64,000 nucleotides of DNA from Pseudomonas uvaldensis (GCF_021271205.1 NZ_JAIWKS010000006.1:186001-250000); one strand, 5' to 3'; positions 1 to 9,189 are shown, counted from the first letter of the stretch. Program-made: numbers and translations. The notes: generated by a model from the sequence alone, not told the origin.

Positions 1-821
1 ACCCGGCGGCGATGTTCGACGTACAGGTCAAGCGAATCCACGAGTACAAGCGTCAGTTGCTCAACCTTATGCACACCGTGGCACTGTACCAGGCGATCCG
101 CGCCGAACCGGAGGTGGACTGGGTACCGCGGGTGAAGATCTTCGCCGGCAAGGCCGCCGCCAGTTATCACCAGGCGAAGCTGATCATCAAGTTGACCAAT
201 GACATCGCCCGGGTGGTGAACAACGACCCGACCGTGCGTGGTCTGCTCAAAGTGGTGTTCCTGCCCAACTACAACGTCAGCCTGGCCGAGAGCATCATCC
301 CGGCGGCGGACTTGTCGGAGCAGATTTCCACCGCCGGCTTCGAAGCATCCGGTACCAGCAACATGAAGTTCGGCCTCAACGGCGCGCTGACCATCGGTAC
401 CATGGACGGCGCCAACGTGGAAATGCATGAGCGCGTGGGCGGCGAGCACATGTTTATCTTCGGCCTGACCGCCGAGCAAGTCGAGGCCCGCAAGCGCAAC
501 GGCGAATTCAGCGCCGCGCCGGACATCGCCGCCTCCCATCGCCTCAACGACGTGTTGCAGGCGATCCGTGGCGGGGTGTTTTCCCCGGACGATCCGATGC
601 GCTACACCGGGCTGGTGGATTCGCTGGTGGACTACGACCGCTTCCTGGTCTGCGCCGATTTCGACTCGTACTGGCATGCCCAGGCCAAGGTCGAGGAGCG
701 CTGGCACGACTCCAAGCAATGGTGGCGCTCGGCAGTGCTCAACACGGCGCGCATGGGCTGGTTCTCCTCCGACCGGACCATCCGCGAGTACGCCACCGAC
801 ATCTGGAAGGCGTTGGAATAG
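1..821 (+). CDS. glgP: Glycogen phosphorylase, C-terminal part (5' end outside window)
   Basis: Glycogen/maltodextrin phosphorylase releases glucose-1-phosphate from alpha-1,4-glucans using pyridoxal phosphate in the cytoplasm. The reading frame is open from the first base of the window, so the gene is cut by the window edge and only about 272 C-terminal residues are seen. Family signatures visible: VKRIHEYKRQLLN, then IIKLTNDIARVVNND, VVFLPNYNVSLAE and EASGTSNMKFGLNGALTIGT, which are the C-terminal glucan/PLP-binding segments of the family (GT35); the lysine in EASGTSNMKF is next to the PLP lysine region. The stop is followed by a perfect 11-bp hairpin. Certain as a family call; whether it is glgP- or malP-type cannot be told from this fragment. 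Confidence 0.95.
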   Translation, partial: PAAMFDVQVKRIHEYKRQLLNLMHTVALYQAIRAEPEVDWVPRVKIFAGKAAASYHQAKLIIKLTNDIARVVNNDPTVRGLLKVVFLPNYNVSLAESIIPAADLSEQISTAGFEASGTSNMKFGLNGALTIGTMDGANVEMHERVGGEHMFIFGLTAEQVEARKRNGEFSAAPDIAASHRLNDVLQAIRGGVFSPDDPMRYTGLVDSLVDYDRFLVCADFDSYWHAQAKVEERWHDSKQWWRSAVLNTARMGWFSSDRTIREYATDIWKALE

Positions 822-843
822 CCTTAGCTGTCAGAAATGTGAG

Positions 844-869
844 CGAAGCCCAACGACGGTTGGGCTTCG
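844..869 (+). terminator. Hairpin downstream of glgP
   Basis: Perfect 11-bp inverted repeat (CGAAGCCCAAC and its complement, four-base loop), 23 nt after the glgP stop. There is no run of T after it, so it is either a weak intrinsic terminator or an mRNA 3'-end stabilising hairpin. Confidence 0.5.
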
Positions 870-940
870 TCGATATACTAGGCGCCAGTTTCGCCGGGCT
901 TTGTGGCGGGATTCAGAGATTGGGGATGCCCCCCATCCAT

Positions 941-1030
941 TGTGGGAGCGGGCTTGCTCGCGAAAGCGGTGTGCCAGGCTGAGTTGAAGTCGCCTGACAC
1001 ACCGCTTTCGCGAGCAAGCCCGCTCCCACA
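941..1030. repeat. REP pair (BIME-like), GTGGGAGCGGGCTTGCTCGCGAA family
   Basis: Two near-identical copies of the REP motif in head-to-head inverted arrangement, separated by about 40 bp, with the inverted symmetry extending into the spacer (GCGGTGT ... ACACCGC). Sits between glgP and the DUF2339 gene. It is one of many copies in this window, all intergenic. Confidence 0.9.
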
Positions 1031-1113
1031 GGATTATTGGGTTGTTCCACTAGACTGATCCAGGCACAAATGCCCCGGTCATGCCCGCAACGGGCCGCTT
1101 AGGGATATCAACC

Positions 1114-4100
1114 ATGCAATGGATCTTGACGCTGTTGGGCCTGGCTCTTGGCTGGGTGGTGGATGAGTCGCTCGCCGATGCGCTGATAGGCGCGTTGGTG
1201 GGGCTTGGCATCGCCCAGGTGTTTCGTATCAGGTACCTGGGATCCGAGGCCGCCCGGCAGCAGGTTTTGCTGCAAGCGGCCCAGCAAGAGCTGATCACGC
1301 TGGAGGCGCGTCTGGCGGTGCTGGAGCGCGGCACGTTGTATGCTGCCCCTGATCCCGCGACGGCGCCCCCAGTCACCGCGGCCCAGGTCACCGCGCCCCA
1401 GGTCCCCGAGCCTGTCGCCCGCACCGAACCGGAGCCGGAACCCGAGCTGGTCTGGGAACTGCCGCCCGATCTTGCGCCCGAGCCGGCGACGGCCACGCAG
1501 GCCAGCCAGCCATTGCCCGACAACGTCTGGACCCCGGCACCTGCTCGCTCCAGGCGCGAGTCCCGTGAATTCGAGCCAGTGGAACCGATTGCCGCGCAAC
1601 CGGCAGCGCCACGGGGCCCGAATTTCATCGAGCGCGCCATAGCCGGTGCGCGCAACTGGTTGTTTGGCGGCAATACCGTGTTGCGGGTCGGCGTGGTGCT
1701 CTTGTTCCTCGGCCTGGCGTTCCTGCTGCGTTATGCCACCGAAGGCATGGTGGTGCCGATCGAGCTGCGTTACGCCGGCGTCGCGGCCAGTGCGCTGGGC
1801 CTGTTGGGTCTGGGCTGGTGGCTGCGCCAGCGCAATGGCAGCTATGCGCTGATGCTCCAGGGTACCGGCATTGCGGTGCTGTACCTGACCGTGTTCGCCG
1901 CCATGCGTCTGCATCCGCTGCTCGACTCGAAGGCAGCCCTGGGCATGCTGGTGGCGGTCACGGTGTTCTCGGCGATCCTGGCGGTGACCCAGAATGCCTT
2001 GGGCCTGGCCGCGGTGGCCGCTCTGGGTGGGTTTGCCGCGCCGATCCTGACCTCCACTGGGAGCGGCAATCACGTTGCGCTGTTCAGCTATTTCATTCTG
2101 CTCAACACTGGCATTCTCGCCATTGCCTGGTTCAAGGCCTGGCGCCTGCTCAACCTGATCGGCTTCGTCGGTACTTTCGGTATTGGTGTCGCCTGGGGCC
2201 TGCGCTCCTACACGCCGGAGCTGTTTTGGAGCACCGAGCCATTTCTGATCGTATTCTTCGTGATGTACCTGGCGATCGGTCTGCTGTTCACCCGTCGCAA
2301 GCTGCTGGAAACCGCGGGGGCGCCCGACGGTGACAGCCGGGAGGCATTGCTGCGCTGGTCGGCGCGCAACGGCGACTATGTGGACGGAACGATGCTGTTC
2401 GGGCCACCGCTGGTGGGGTTCGGCCTGCAGTATGCGCTGGTGCAGCACCTGGAGTTTGCCGCGGCGTTCAGTGCCCTGGCCCTGGGCGCGATCTACATGG
2501 GTCTGGCGCGGATATTGATGGGGGGGCGAGCCTTGCTGCTGGCCGAAACCTGCCTGGCCCTGGGGGTGATTTTCGCCAGCCTGGCTATTCCCCTCGGCCT
2601 CGATGCCCGCTGGACTTCGGCAGCCTGGGCCGTGGAAGGCGCCGGGATTTTCTGGTTGGGGTTGCGTCAACACCGGCCATTGGCACGCGCTTTTGCGCTG
2701 TTGTTGCAATTGGGCGCGGCGCGGGCCTTCCTCGGCGAGTTGAGCTTCGGCGAAAGCAGCCTGCTCGATGCCCCTGCGCTGGGCGCCTTGATGATCGGTG
2801 GCGCGCTGCTGTTCAGTTTCCTTCAATTGCGCAAGGCTGCGCCCGAGCATACCCATGGCTGGGAGCGTCAGGGGCAGCCGGTTCTGGCGGTGTTGGGCCT
2901 GAGTTTCCTCTATCTGCTGGCACCGTTGTTTTTCTTCACCCATGGCACTGCGATCACCTGGGCGCTGGCGGGGTTGGCGACGCTATTCGTCGGCCTGCGC
3001 CTGCAATCGCGCAGTTTCCTGTTCACCGCGTTTGCCGTGCAGTTGTTGGGTGGTGCGTTGTTCCTGATGCGCTTGCGCGGTGCCGAGGGCGATTCGGCAG
3101 CGGTGTTCGACGCCGGCTGGAGCGGTTTGCTCAGTGCCTCGCTGATCGGCCTGGCGTTGATCGGCGGCATGTTGCTGGCGGCGCGTGACGATATGGTGCG
3201 CAAGGACGCACGTTTGCTGCGTGGGTTGTCCGTTGTATTGCTGGCAGGGCTGGTGCTGATCAACCTTGCGGTGCTGTTCGTCCTTCCCTGGCAGACGGCG
3301 AGTGGCGTATGGGCCGTCAGTGGCCTGTTTATCATTTGGTTGAGCTTGTACCTGAAGCAGCGCATGAGCTTTGTATTCGGTCTGTTGCTGCAATTGGTGG
3401 GCGGTGCGGCATTCCTGCTGGCAGGGCCGGCCTTGCTGGGTACGCTCGATGTCGAAGGCTTGCGGCCCCTGGCGCACAGCGGCTTCTGGACGCCGCTGGT
3501 GCTGGGGCTGGTGGCGCTGATCGGTGCGTGGCGACTGCAACGGGGTCAATCGGACACTGTCTTTGACGTATCGAGCTTGCAGCGCTTGTCCGAGTTGTTG
3601 CTGGTCTGGGGCGCCGGCTGGTGGGCGCTGGCGTGGCTCAGCGAAGTGCTGCGCTTCGCCCCGGTGAACCTGCAAGGCAGCCTGTTACTGGTGGTCGCGG
3701 CGCTCAGTGTGGCGGTGTGGAGCGTCCTGGCCCAGCGTTTGAAATGGCCATCCCTGGGGTTGCTGTGCACTTTGCTGATTCCGGCGGCGGGCTGTGTGTT
3801 GGTCGCGACCTGGCACAGCCGTTATCACCCGGCGGCGGATTTCGGCTGGCTCGCTTGGCTGGTGGTGTTCGGCGTGCATTTCCTGTCGCTCAGACGCCTG
3901 GCTTCGATGCTGCCGGCCCAGGCCCGTAGCACAGCTCATGTGCTCGGCTGCTGGCTGCTGATCGGTGTGCTGGCGCTGGAGCTGCGTTACGGCTTGCTGC
4001 TGTTGTCCGAGCAATACAACGCCTGGCGCTGGTTGGGTTGGGCGATCCTGCCGAGCCTTTACCTGGTGCTGATGGCCGCGCCGCGGGCCTGGCCTTGGCC

Positions 4101-4755
4101 AATATCGGCGCAGTCGCGGGAATATCGCGTCTACGCGGCGGCGCCCCTGGCCCTGCTGATGCTTGGCTGGTTCTGGCTGGCCAACACCTTCAGCGACGGC
4201 ACCGCTGAACCCTTGCCCTACGTGCCGCTGCTGAACCCGCTGGAGCTGGGCTTGCTGTTTGCCTTGTTTGGCGTCTACGTATGGGTCCGCAGCGCAGTGG
4301 GGCAACTGACGGTCCGTTGGGCGTATGCCGATCAGGTCGCCCAGTTGATCGCCGGCGTGTCGCTGTTCGCGTTTTTCACCGCCGTGGTAATGCGCAGTGC
4401 TCACCATTGGATGGGGATACCGTTCGAATTGGATGCGTTGCTTGAATCCATGTTCGTACAGGCTGGGCTGTCCATCGTCTGGACCCTGATTGCCCTGGGC
4501 CTGATGATCGGCGGGCATCTGCGGCATCGCCGGGAGGTATGGCTGATCGGCGCGGCGTTGATTGCCGTGGTGGTGGCCAAGCTGTTCTTTGTCGAGTTGA
4601 GTAACCGTGGCGGTCTGGCGCGGATCGTGTCGTTCATCGGCGTGGGGGTACTGTTGCTGGTGGTGGGCTACTTCGCGCCGCTGCCGCCCAAGCGTCCGGA
4701 AACGGCTTCGCCTACCGAGCCGCCGATGCCTGTCAGTGAGGGAGTGTCATCTTGA
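1114..4755 (+). CDS. DUF2339 family multi-spanning membrane protein
   Basis: Large inner-membrane protein of 1213 residues. The first 25 residues are a hydrophobic segment (QWILTLLGLALGWVVDE), followed by a short basic/coiled stretch (about 30-70), a Pro/Glu/Ala-rich linker to about residue 170 and then roughly 25-30 consecutive hydrophobic helices to the C-terminus. This architecture matches the DUF2339 family, whose biochemical role is not established. The start at 1114 is chosen over an upstream in-frame ATG at 1081 because an AGGGA ribosome site lies at 1101-1105 and the protein then begins directly with the membrane helix. The stop overlaps the start of the DUF3999 gene (TTGA), so the two are translationally coupled and probably act together in the envelope. 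Confidence 0.85.
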   Translation: MQWILTLLGLALGWVVDESLADALIGALVGLGIAQVFRIRYLGSEAARQQVLLQAAQQELITLEARLAVLERGTLYAAPDPATAPPVTAAQVTAPQVPEPVARTEPEPEPELVWELPPDLAPEPATATQASQPLPDNVWTPAPARSRRESREFEPVEPIAAQPAAPRGPNFIERAIAGARNWLFGGNTVLRVGVVLLFLGLAFLLRYATEGMVVPIELRYAGVAASALGLLGLGWWLRQRNGSYALMLQGTGIAVLYLTVFAAMRLHPLLDSKAALGMLVAVTVFSAILAVTQNALGLAAVAALGGFAAPILTSTGSGNHVALFSYFILLNTGILAIAWFKAWRLLNLIGFVGTFGIGVAWGLRSYTPELFWSTEPFLIVFFVMYLAIGLLFTRRKLLETAGAPDGDSREALLRWSARNGDYVDGTMLFGPPLVGFGLQYALVQHLEFAAAFSALALGAIYMGLARILMGGRALLLAETCLALGVIFASLAIPLGLDARWTSAAWAVEGAGIFWLGLRQHRPLARAFALLLQLGAARAFLGELSFGESSLLDAPALGALMIGGALLFSFLQLRKAAPEHTHGWERQGQPVLAVLGLSFLYLLAPLFFFTHGTAITWALAGLATLFVGLRLQSRSFLFTAFAVQLLGGALFLMRLRGAEGDSAAVFDAGWSGLLSASLIGLALIGGMLLAARDDMVRKDARLLRGLSVVLLAGLVLINLAVLFVLPWQTASGVWAVSGLFIIWLSLYLKQRMSFVFGLLLQLVGGAAFLLAGPALLGTLDVEGLRPLAHSGFWTPLVLGLVALIGAWRLQRGQSDTVFDVSSLQRLSELLLVWGAGWWALAWLSEVLRFAPVNLQGSLLLVVAALSVAVWSVLAQRLKWPSLGLLCTLLIPAAGCVLVATWHSRYHPAADFGWLAWLVVFGVHFLSLRRLASMLPAQARSTAHVLGCWLLIGVLALELRYGLLLLSEQYNAWRWLGWAILPSLYLVLMAAPRAWPWPISAQSREYRVYAAAPLALLMLGWFWLANTFSDGTAEPLPYVPLLNPLELGLLFALFGVYVWVRSAVGQLTVRWAYADQVAQLIAGVSLFAFFTAVVMRSAHHWMGIPFELDALLESMFVQAGLSIVWTLIALGLMIGGHLRHRREVWLIGAALIAVVVAKLFFVELSNRGGLARIVSFIGVGVLLLVVGYFAPLPPKRPETASPTEPPMPVSEGVSS

Positions 4756-6122
4756 GTCGCAAGTTGAGTCGGATCGGACTGGGTGTGGTCGGGTTATGGG
4801 TAGCATTGTCGGCCATGGCCCAGGAAAAGCCGGCGGACTTCGCCCACCAAGTGCCGTTGGCCTTGAGCGGTGAAGGGCCTTGGTATCGTCTCCCGTTGCC
4901 CCTGGAGGTCCAGCTGCAAGCGCGACAGACCGACCTGAGCGACCTGCGGGTATTCAACGCGGCCGGGCAGGCCCAGGCCTATGCGCTGGTCCGCGAAACG
5001 GCCCAGAGTCGCGAAAATCGCACTCTCACCGACGTGAAATGGTTTCCGCTGTACAACGCCGCCGATGACAACGAACGCGCGCCCAGCGTGCGGGTGCAAT
5101 CGAACGCCAACGGTACGCTGGTGGAGGTCCAGCCATCCAGCCGGCTCGAAGCGGGGGAAGAAGAGCTGCGCGGATGGCTGCTGGATGCCAGCGCGATCAA
5201 GGCGCCCTTGCAACAGTTGATTCTGGACTGGACCAGCGAACGCGACGGCTTCCAGCGGTTTACCATCGAAGCCAGCGACGACTTGCAGAACTGGCAGGCG
5301 TGGGGCGAAGGCCAAGTGGCACGGCTGACCTTTGCCGATGAGCGGGTCGAGCAACATGAGGTGAGCCTGCCGGGACAATCGGCCCGCTACCTTCGACTGC
5401 TGTGGGATTCGCCATCCTCCGCGCCGGTGCTGACCTCGGCGCAGTTGCAAAGCGCCAGTCGCGAAAGCCTGCCGTTGCCGCTGGTCTGGTCACAGCCTTT
5501 GGCCGGCACCACCACGAAGGCCGGTGAATACACCTGGCAGTTGCCCATGGGGTTGAATCTCGAACAGGTGCAGGTGGAACTGAGCCAGGCCAACAGCCTG
5601 GCCCCGGTAACACTGGCCGGCCGACGTGAGAGCAGCCATTCCTGGCAGCCGATGACCAGTGGCTTGCTGTATCGCCTGACCCAGAACGGCCAGGACGTGG
5701 TGCAAAACCAACTGCAGTTGGACGGTCAGACCGTGCAGCAACTGAAGCTGACCGTGGACGAGCGGGGCGGCGGCCTTGGCGACCAGGCCCCGACGCTGCG
5801 TTTTGCGGTGCGTCCGAGCCAGGTGGTGTTTCTGGCGCGTGGAGAAGGGCCGTTCAGCCTGGCGCTGGGCAGCGCGACCGTGAAGGCGGCCAGTCTGCCC
5901 TTGTCTACACTGGTGCCCGATTACCGGCCGTCGCGGCTGGCGAGCCTGGGCGTAGCAACAGTAAATGGGGCCGCGACTTCGACGCCGGCAACCGAGACGG
6001 CACCGGCAGTCGTCGGGACGGACTGGAAGAAAATCGGCCTGTGGGCTGTGCTGGTGCTCAGTGTGCTATTCCTCGGGGCGATGGCATACAGTCTGCTGCG
6101 CAAGCCGCCGGTCAAATCCTGA
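4752..6122 (+). CDS. DUF3999 family exported, membrane-anchored protein
   Basis: 456 residues. The N-terminus is a typical signal peptide (SRKLSRIGLGVVGLWVALSA, then MAQEKP with a likely cut after AMA). The middle is a periplasmic beta-rich region resembling discoidin/carbohydrate-binding folds (for example RFTIEASDDLQNWQAW). One hydrophobic helix near the C-terminus (IGLWAVLVLSVLFLGAMAY) followed by a short basic tail anchors it in the inner membrane. Start is TTG at 4752, overlapping the upstream stop by four bases. Genes of this family are commonly paired with DUF2339 genes, as here. Function unknown; a cell-envelope or polysaccharide-related role is inference from topology only. Confidence 0.85.
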   Translation: MSRKLSRIGLGVVGLWVALSAMAQEKPADFAHQVPLALSGEGPWYRLPLPLEVQLQARQTDLSDLRVFNAAGQAQAYALVRETAQSRENRTLTDVKWFPLYNAADDNERAPSVRVQSNANGTLVEVQPSSRLEAGEEELRGWLLDASAIKAPLQQLILDWTSERDGFQRFTIEASDDLQNWQAWGEGQVARLTFADERVEQHEVSLPGQSARYLRLLWDSPSSAPVLTSAQLQSASRESLPLPLVWSQPLAGTTTKAGEYTWQLPMGLNLEQVQVELSQANSLAPVTLAGRRESSHSWQPMTSGLLYRLTQNGQDVVQNQLQLDGQTVQQLKLTVDERGGGLGDQAPTLRFAVRPSQVVFLARGEGPFSLALGSATVKAASLPLSTLVPDYRPSRLASLGVATVNGAATSTPATETAPAVVGTDWKKIGLWAVLVLSVLFLGAMAYSLLRKPPVKS

Positions 6123-6156
6123 CCCGATTTGGCCCCCTCAGGGTCCAGTGTTTTTT
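6121..6156 (+). terminator. Possible terminator after the DUF3999 gene
   Basis: Imperfect stem (GACCC ... GGGTC, with an inner GGCCCC/GGGTCC pairing) followed within a few bases by TTTTTT. It overlaps the stop codon of the DUF3999 gene. The stem is short and mismatched, so confidence is low. Confidence 0.35.
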
Positions 6157-6217
6157 CATAGCCAATGGAGTCCGGTAGGCTAAACAGAAATAAGGATCGC
6201 TGCCTTGCTTCGCTCGA

Positions 6218-6293
6218 TGCGCCCGGGTCCATACCGGGCGCACGGCTTTTTGGTCGGGCCGATGCGGGACCACACTTCAGTTTGTCCGCATCG
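6218..6293 (+). promoter_or_regulatory. Two consecutive hairpins in the leader of the oxygenase/methyltransferase pair
   Basis: The first hairpin is a perfect 9-bp GC-rich stem (TGCGCCCGG at 6218-6226, complement at 6234-6242) followed by CGGC and TTTTT at 6247-6251, the shape of an intrinsic terminator or attenuator. The second (6260-6293) is a 10-bp stem CGATGCGG(g)AC/GTCCGCATCG with one bulge. They lie 40-120 nt upstream of the oxygenase start. They could terminate the upstream DUF2339/DUF3999 transcript, or attenuate the downstream pair if its promoter lies before 6218. No known riboswitch class is recognised. Confidence 0.55.
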
Positions 6294-6335
6294 TGCCGAT
6301 TCTTAGGAAGGCTCGATGTATTCAGGAGGGGACCC

Positions 6336-7202
6336 GTGAATCTGTACATCAATCAGCTTCAGAACAAAGCTGACTTCAAAGAGGCTATTTACGCAGGCGA
6401 CATCTTCCTGAACACTCAATTGCGCATTGCCAGAGAGTTGTGCGCGTTCGCCCAGGAAAGCATCACTGCCGCCTTCAACGGCGAGACTAATCATCAAGCC
6501 TTGCACACATTGATGCCGGTAGAAGAGTTCGTGGCGCTGGTTACACGCCTCAAGGGGCAGTTCACCAACAGCTTGCGCGTTAAAGAGTTGATCCAGGGTT
6601 TCATTTATGAAATCGGCGCTGACCCTCGCGAGTTTATTTTCGACGTGCCCCGGATCCGTGTAGTACCCAATTATGACTACCTGCACGCTGGCGTCAGCTA
6701 TGCCTATAAACCCCACCGTGATACTTGGTACGGTGGGGTCGATTGTCAAATCAACACATGGATGCCGGTACACACCATCAGTGCCGACCAGACCATGATG
6801 ATCAATGGGGGCTATTTCGATGTCCCTGTGGAAAATACTTCCAAGGACTGGAGCCTGTCTGACTGGATCAGCAACCAGCGTCATCGGGCCAAGGAAAACC
6901 TCAAGGAAGAAGCCCGGGTACACCCGGTTCCGCTGGAGCAGATCAATACTTCGTCGGAGCTGCGCGTAGCCGGCAATATGGGCGACATGCTGGTTTTCTC
7001 AGGTTCGCACCTGCACGGCACCGTTCCCAACTACACTCAACTAACCCGTTTCAGCGTGGATTTTCGCTTGATGCATCTTGACGATCTCAAGCACAAGCGC
7101 GGTGCGATCAACGTAGACAGCGCTTGTCCGGACGTTGGTGCAGGCTTCAAAGATTATTTCCACGCTCACGACTTCTCGAATTTCCAAGGAATCCAGCAAT
7201 GA
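6336..7202 (+). CDS. Putative Fe(II)/2-oxoglutarate-type dioxygenase, uncharacterised
   Basis: 288 residues. The start is GTG at 6336 because a strong AGGAGGGG site lies at 6324-6331; the longer reading frame from 6165 would run through the leader hairpins. The sequence shows a His-x-Asp facial-triad candidate in KPHRDTWYGG (His127, Asp129), a distal histidine candidate in SGSHLHGTVPN (His225 or His227) and a following arginine (Arg238 in TRFSVDF) that could bind 2-oxoglutarate, an order typical of phytanoyl-CoA-dioxygenase-like enzymes. No signal peptide, so cytoplasmic. The gene overlaps the next one by four bases (ATGA), an O-methyltransferase, suggesting hydroxylation followed by methylation of one substrate. 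The substrate is not deducible and the fold assignment rests on motif order only. Confidence 0.6.
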   Translation: MNLYINQLQNKADFKEAIYAGDIFLNTQLRIARELCAFAQESITAAFNGETNHQALHTLMPVEEFVALVTRLKGQFTNSLRVKELIQGFIYEIGADPREFIFDVPRIRVVPNYDYLHAGVSYAYKPHRDTWYGGVDCQINTWMPVHTISADQTMMINGGYFDVPVENTSKDWSLSDWISNQRHRAKENLKEEARVHPVPLEQINTSSELRVAGNMGDMLVFSGSHLHGTVPNYTQLTRFSVDFRLMHLDDLKHKRGAINVDSACPDVGAGFKDYFHAHDFSNFQGIQQ

Positions 7203-7921
7203 CCAAGCGCCGCATTACGCCCGCCGAGGCTCAGTACAACGAGACTCGTGCCAATGTCTTGAAACGGGTGGACGCCGAGTATGTGGCCGACGCGCCATTT
7301 GTCTTTGCCCATCGCATTGGCGTTACCGCTGCGCTGTCGCGCATGGAACTGTTCAAGAAGGTCGCCGAAATACCGGGGGCGATCATCGAATGCGGCGTGT
7401 ACAAGGGCAACTCGTTGATGCTCTATATGCACCTTTCAATGATCCTGGAACCCTATGCGATCAATCGCTCGATCATCGGCTTCGACACCTTCGAGGGGTT
7501 CCAGAGTATCGACAAGAAAGAAGACCCGGCGGACGTCAATGAAACCATGTTCTCCGACACCGACCAGTCCTTGATCCAGGAAATGATCGATGCCAACGAC
7601 CTGTTGCGCCCGGTCAACCGCATCCCGCGCTGTGAATTGGTCAAGGGAGACATTGTCAAAACCGTGCCGGAATGGGTCCAGACCCGCCCTGACCTGGTGG
7701 TAGCGATGCTGATCCTCGACACCGACCTGTACGAATCAACCAAGGTCGCTCTGGAAACGTTCCTGCCGTATATGCCAAAAGGTGCGATCGTGGTGCTCGA
7801 CGAAGTTGCCTACCGTAACTTTCCAGGAGAAACCAAAGCCTTGCGCGAAGTGCTCGATCTGAACAAGATCGAACTCAAACGTCTGCCGTTCGATTCGTGT
7901 GTGGGTTACTTCCACGTTTGA
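7199..7921 (+). CDS. TylF/MycF-type SAM-dependent O-methyltransferase
   Basis: 240 residues. The Rossmann motif I is seen at residues 62-71 (IIECGVYKGN), the acidic end of the next strand at 94-99 (GFDTFEG), and acidic metal-ligand candidates at Asp174/Asp176 (LILDTDLYES) and Asp201-Glu202 (VVLDEVAY), matching the Mg-dependent macrocin-O-methyltransferase (TylF/MycF/NovP) family that methylates sugar hydroxyls in natural products and some surface glycans. The ATG overlaps the stop of the dioxygenase gene, so they form a coupled two-gene unit. A hairpin with T-run follows at 8016. Family confident; substrate unknown. No glycosyltransferase or sugar-nucleotide gene is nearby. Confidence 0.8.
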   Translation: MTKRRITPAEAQYNETRANVLKRVDAEYVADAPFVFAHRIGVTAALSRMELFKKVAEIPGAIIECGVYKGNSLMLYMHLSMILEPYAINRSIIGFDTFEGFQSIDKKEDPADVNETMFSDTDQSLIQEMIDANDLLRPVNRIPRCELVKGDIVKTVPEWVQTRPDLVVAMLILDTDLYESTKVALETFLPYMPKGAIVVLDEVAYRNFPGETKALREVLDLNKIELKRLPFDSCVGYFHV

Positions 7922-8015
7922 GAACACTTCGGCCTTTGCTTCGGTCGAGCGGCTTGTGACTTGGGGCATACAGAAGTCGGAGCGGATAGTCTGCAAGCTC
8001 CAGCCAGGATCGGGT

Positions 8016-8045
8016 ACCTCCATGTTGATGGGGGTCCGATTTTTC
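8016..8045 (+). terminator. Terminator after the methyltransferase gene
   Basis: Stem ACCTCCAT/ATGGGGGT (8 bp with one G-T pair, loop GTTG) followed by CCGATTTTTCC. It is about 95 nt after the methyltransferase stop and would separate this unit from fbp. Confidence 0.55.
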
Positions 8046-8175
8046 CGTATTGCAACGGATGGCGATTGCCATCTCGTGAACTCAATCCCCCATATCCCGT
8101 CTCATAGGAGGAATTAAGTCCCGACTCGCGCTAAACTGCGCAGGTTTTTCCGCCCCCTATTCTTCGGAGCCGTCC

Positions 8176-9186
8176 ATGTCCCGCGTTACCTTGAGTCGCT
8201 ATTTGATTGAGCAGACCCGCAGCAACAACACCCCTGCCGATCTGCGCTTTTTGATCGAAGTGGTGGCGCGTGCGTGCAAGGAGATCAGCCACGCCGTATC
8301 CAAAGGCGCCCTGGGTGGTGTCCTGGGCAGCATGGGCACGGAGAACGTACAGGGCGAAGTGCAGAAGAAGCTCGACGTGCTGTCCAACGAAATCCTGCTC
8401 GAAGCCAACGAGTGGGGCGGTCACCTGGCCGGCATGGCGTCCGAGGAAATGGACAATGCCTACCAGATCCCGGGTAAGTACCCCAAGGGCGCCTACCTGC
8501 TGGTGTTCGACCCATTGGACGGCTCGTCGAACATCGACATCAACGCACCGGTCGGTACCATTTTCTCGGTACTGCGCTGCCCGAACGAGTACCTGAGCCA
8601 GAACGAAGCCCTGAACGAAAAGGCCTTCCTGCAACCAGGCACCGCACAGGTAGCCGCCGGCTACGCGATCTACGGTCCTCAGACCATGCTGGTACTGACC
8701 CTGGGCGACGGCGTGAAAGGCTTCACCCTGGATCGCGAGATGGGCAGCTTCGTACTGACTCACGAAGACATCACCATCCCTGAAACCACCCAGGAATTTG
8801 CTATCAACATGTCCAACCAGCGTCACTGGGAAGCCCCGGTGCAGCGCTACGTGAGCGAGTTGCTGGCGGGTGAGGAAGGCCCGTTGAAGAAGAACTACAA
8901 CATGCGTTGGGTCGCCGCGATGGTCGCCGACGTACACCGCATCCTGAACCGTGGCGGCCTCTTCATGTACCCACGCGACAGCCGCGAACCGACCAAGCCG
9001 GGCAAGCTGCGCCTGATGTATGAAGCCAACCCGATGTCGTTCCTGGTGGAGCAGGCCGGTGGTGCTTCCACTGACGGCCATCAGCGCATTCTCGACATCC
9101 AGCCTGAAGGCCTGCACCAGCGCGTTGCGGTATTCCTGGGATCGAAAGAAGAAGTGGCCCGCGCCACGGCCTACCACAAGGAATAA
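8176..9186 (+). CDS. fbp: Fructose-1,6-bisphosphatase, class I
   Basis: Hydrolyses fructose-1,6-bisphosphate to fructose-6-phosphate in gluconeogenesis, in the cytoplasm. The 336-residue length fits proteobacterial class I enzymes. The metal/phosphate-binding signature [20 protein letters not shown] is present around residue 113, and the C-terminal [20 protein letters not shown] segment is the family hallmark. A gluconeogenic enzyme is essential in Pseudomonas growing on organic acids and amino acids, because these bacteria lack a complete forward Embden-Meyerhof pathway. The DUF924 gene starts 3 nt after the stop, so the two are likely cotranscribed. Confidence 0.97.
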   Translation: MSRVTLSRYLIEQTRSNNTPADLRFLIEVVARACKEISHAVSKGALGGVLGSMGTENVQGEVQKKLDVLSNEILLEANEWGGHLAGMASEEMDNAYQIPGKYPKGAYLLVFDPLDGSSNIDINAPVGTIFSVLRCPNEYLSQNEALNEKAFLQPGTAQVAAGYAIYGPQTMLVLTLGDGVKGFTLDREMGSFVLTHEDITIPETTQEFAINMSNQRHWEAPVQRYVSELLAGEEGPLKKNYNMRWVAAMVADVHRILNRGGLFMYPRDSREPTKPGKLRLMYEANPMSFLVEQAGGASTDGHQRILDIQPEGLHQRVAVFLGSKEEVARATAYHKE

Positions 9187-9189
9187 ACC

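Noticed and set aside
1108-2943. 611-residue minus-strand frame opposite the DUF2339 gene
   Set aside because: Gln/Arg/His-rich translation typical of the complement of a hydrophobic coding sequence; not a gene.
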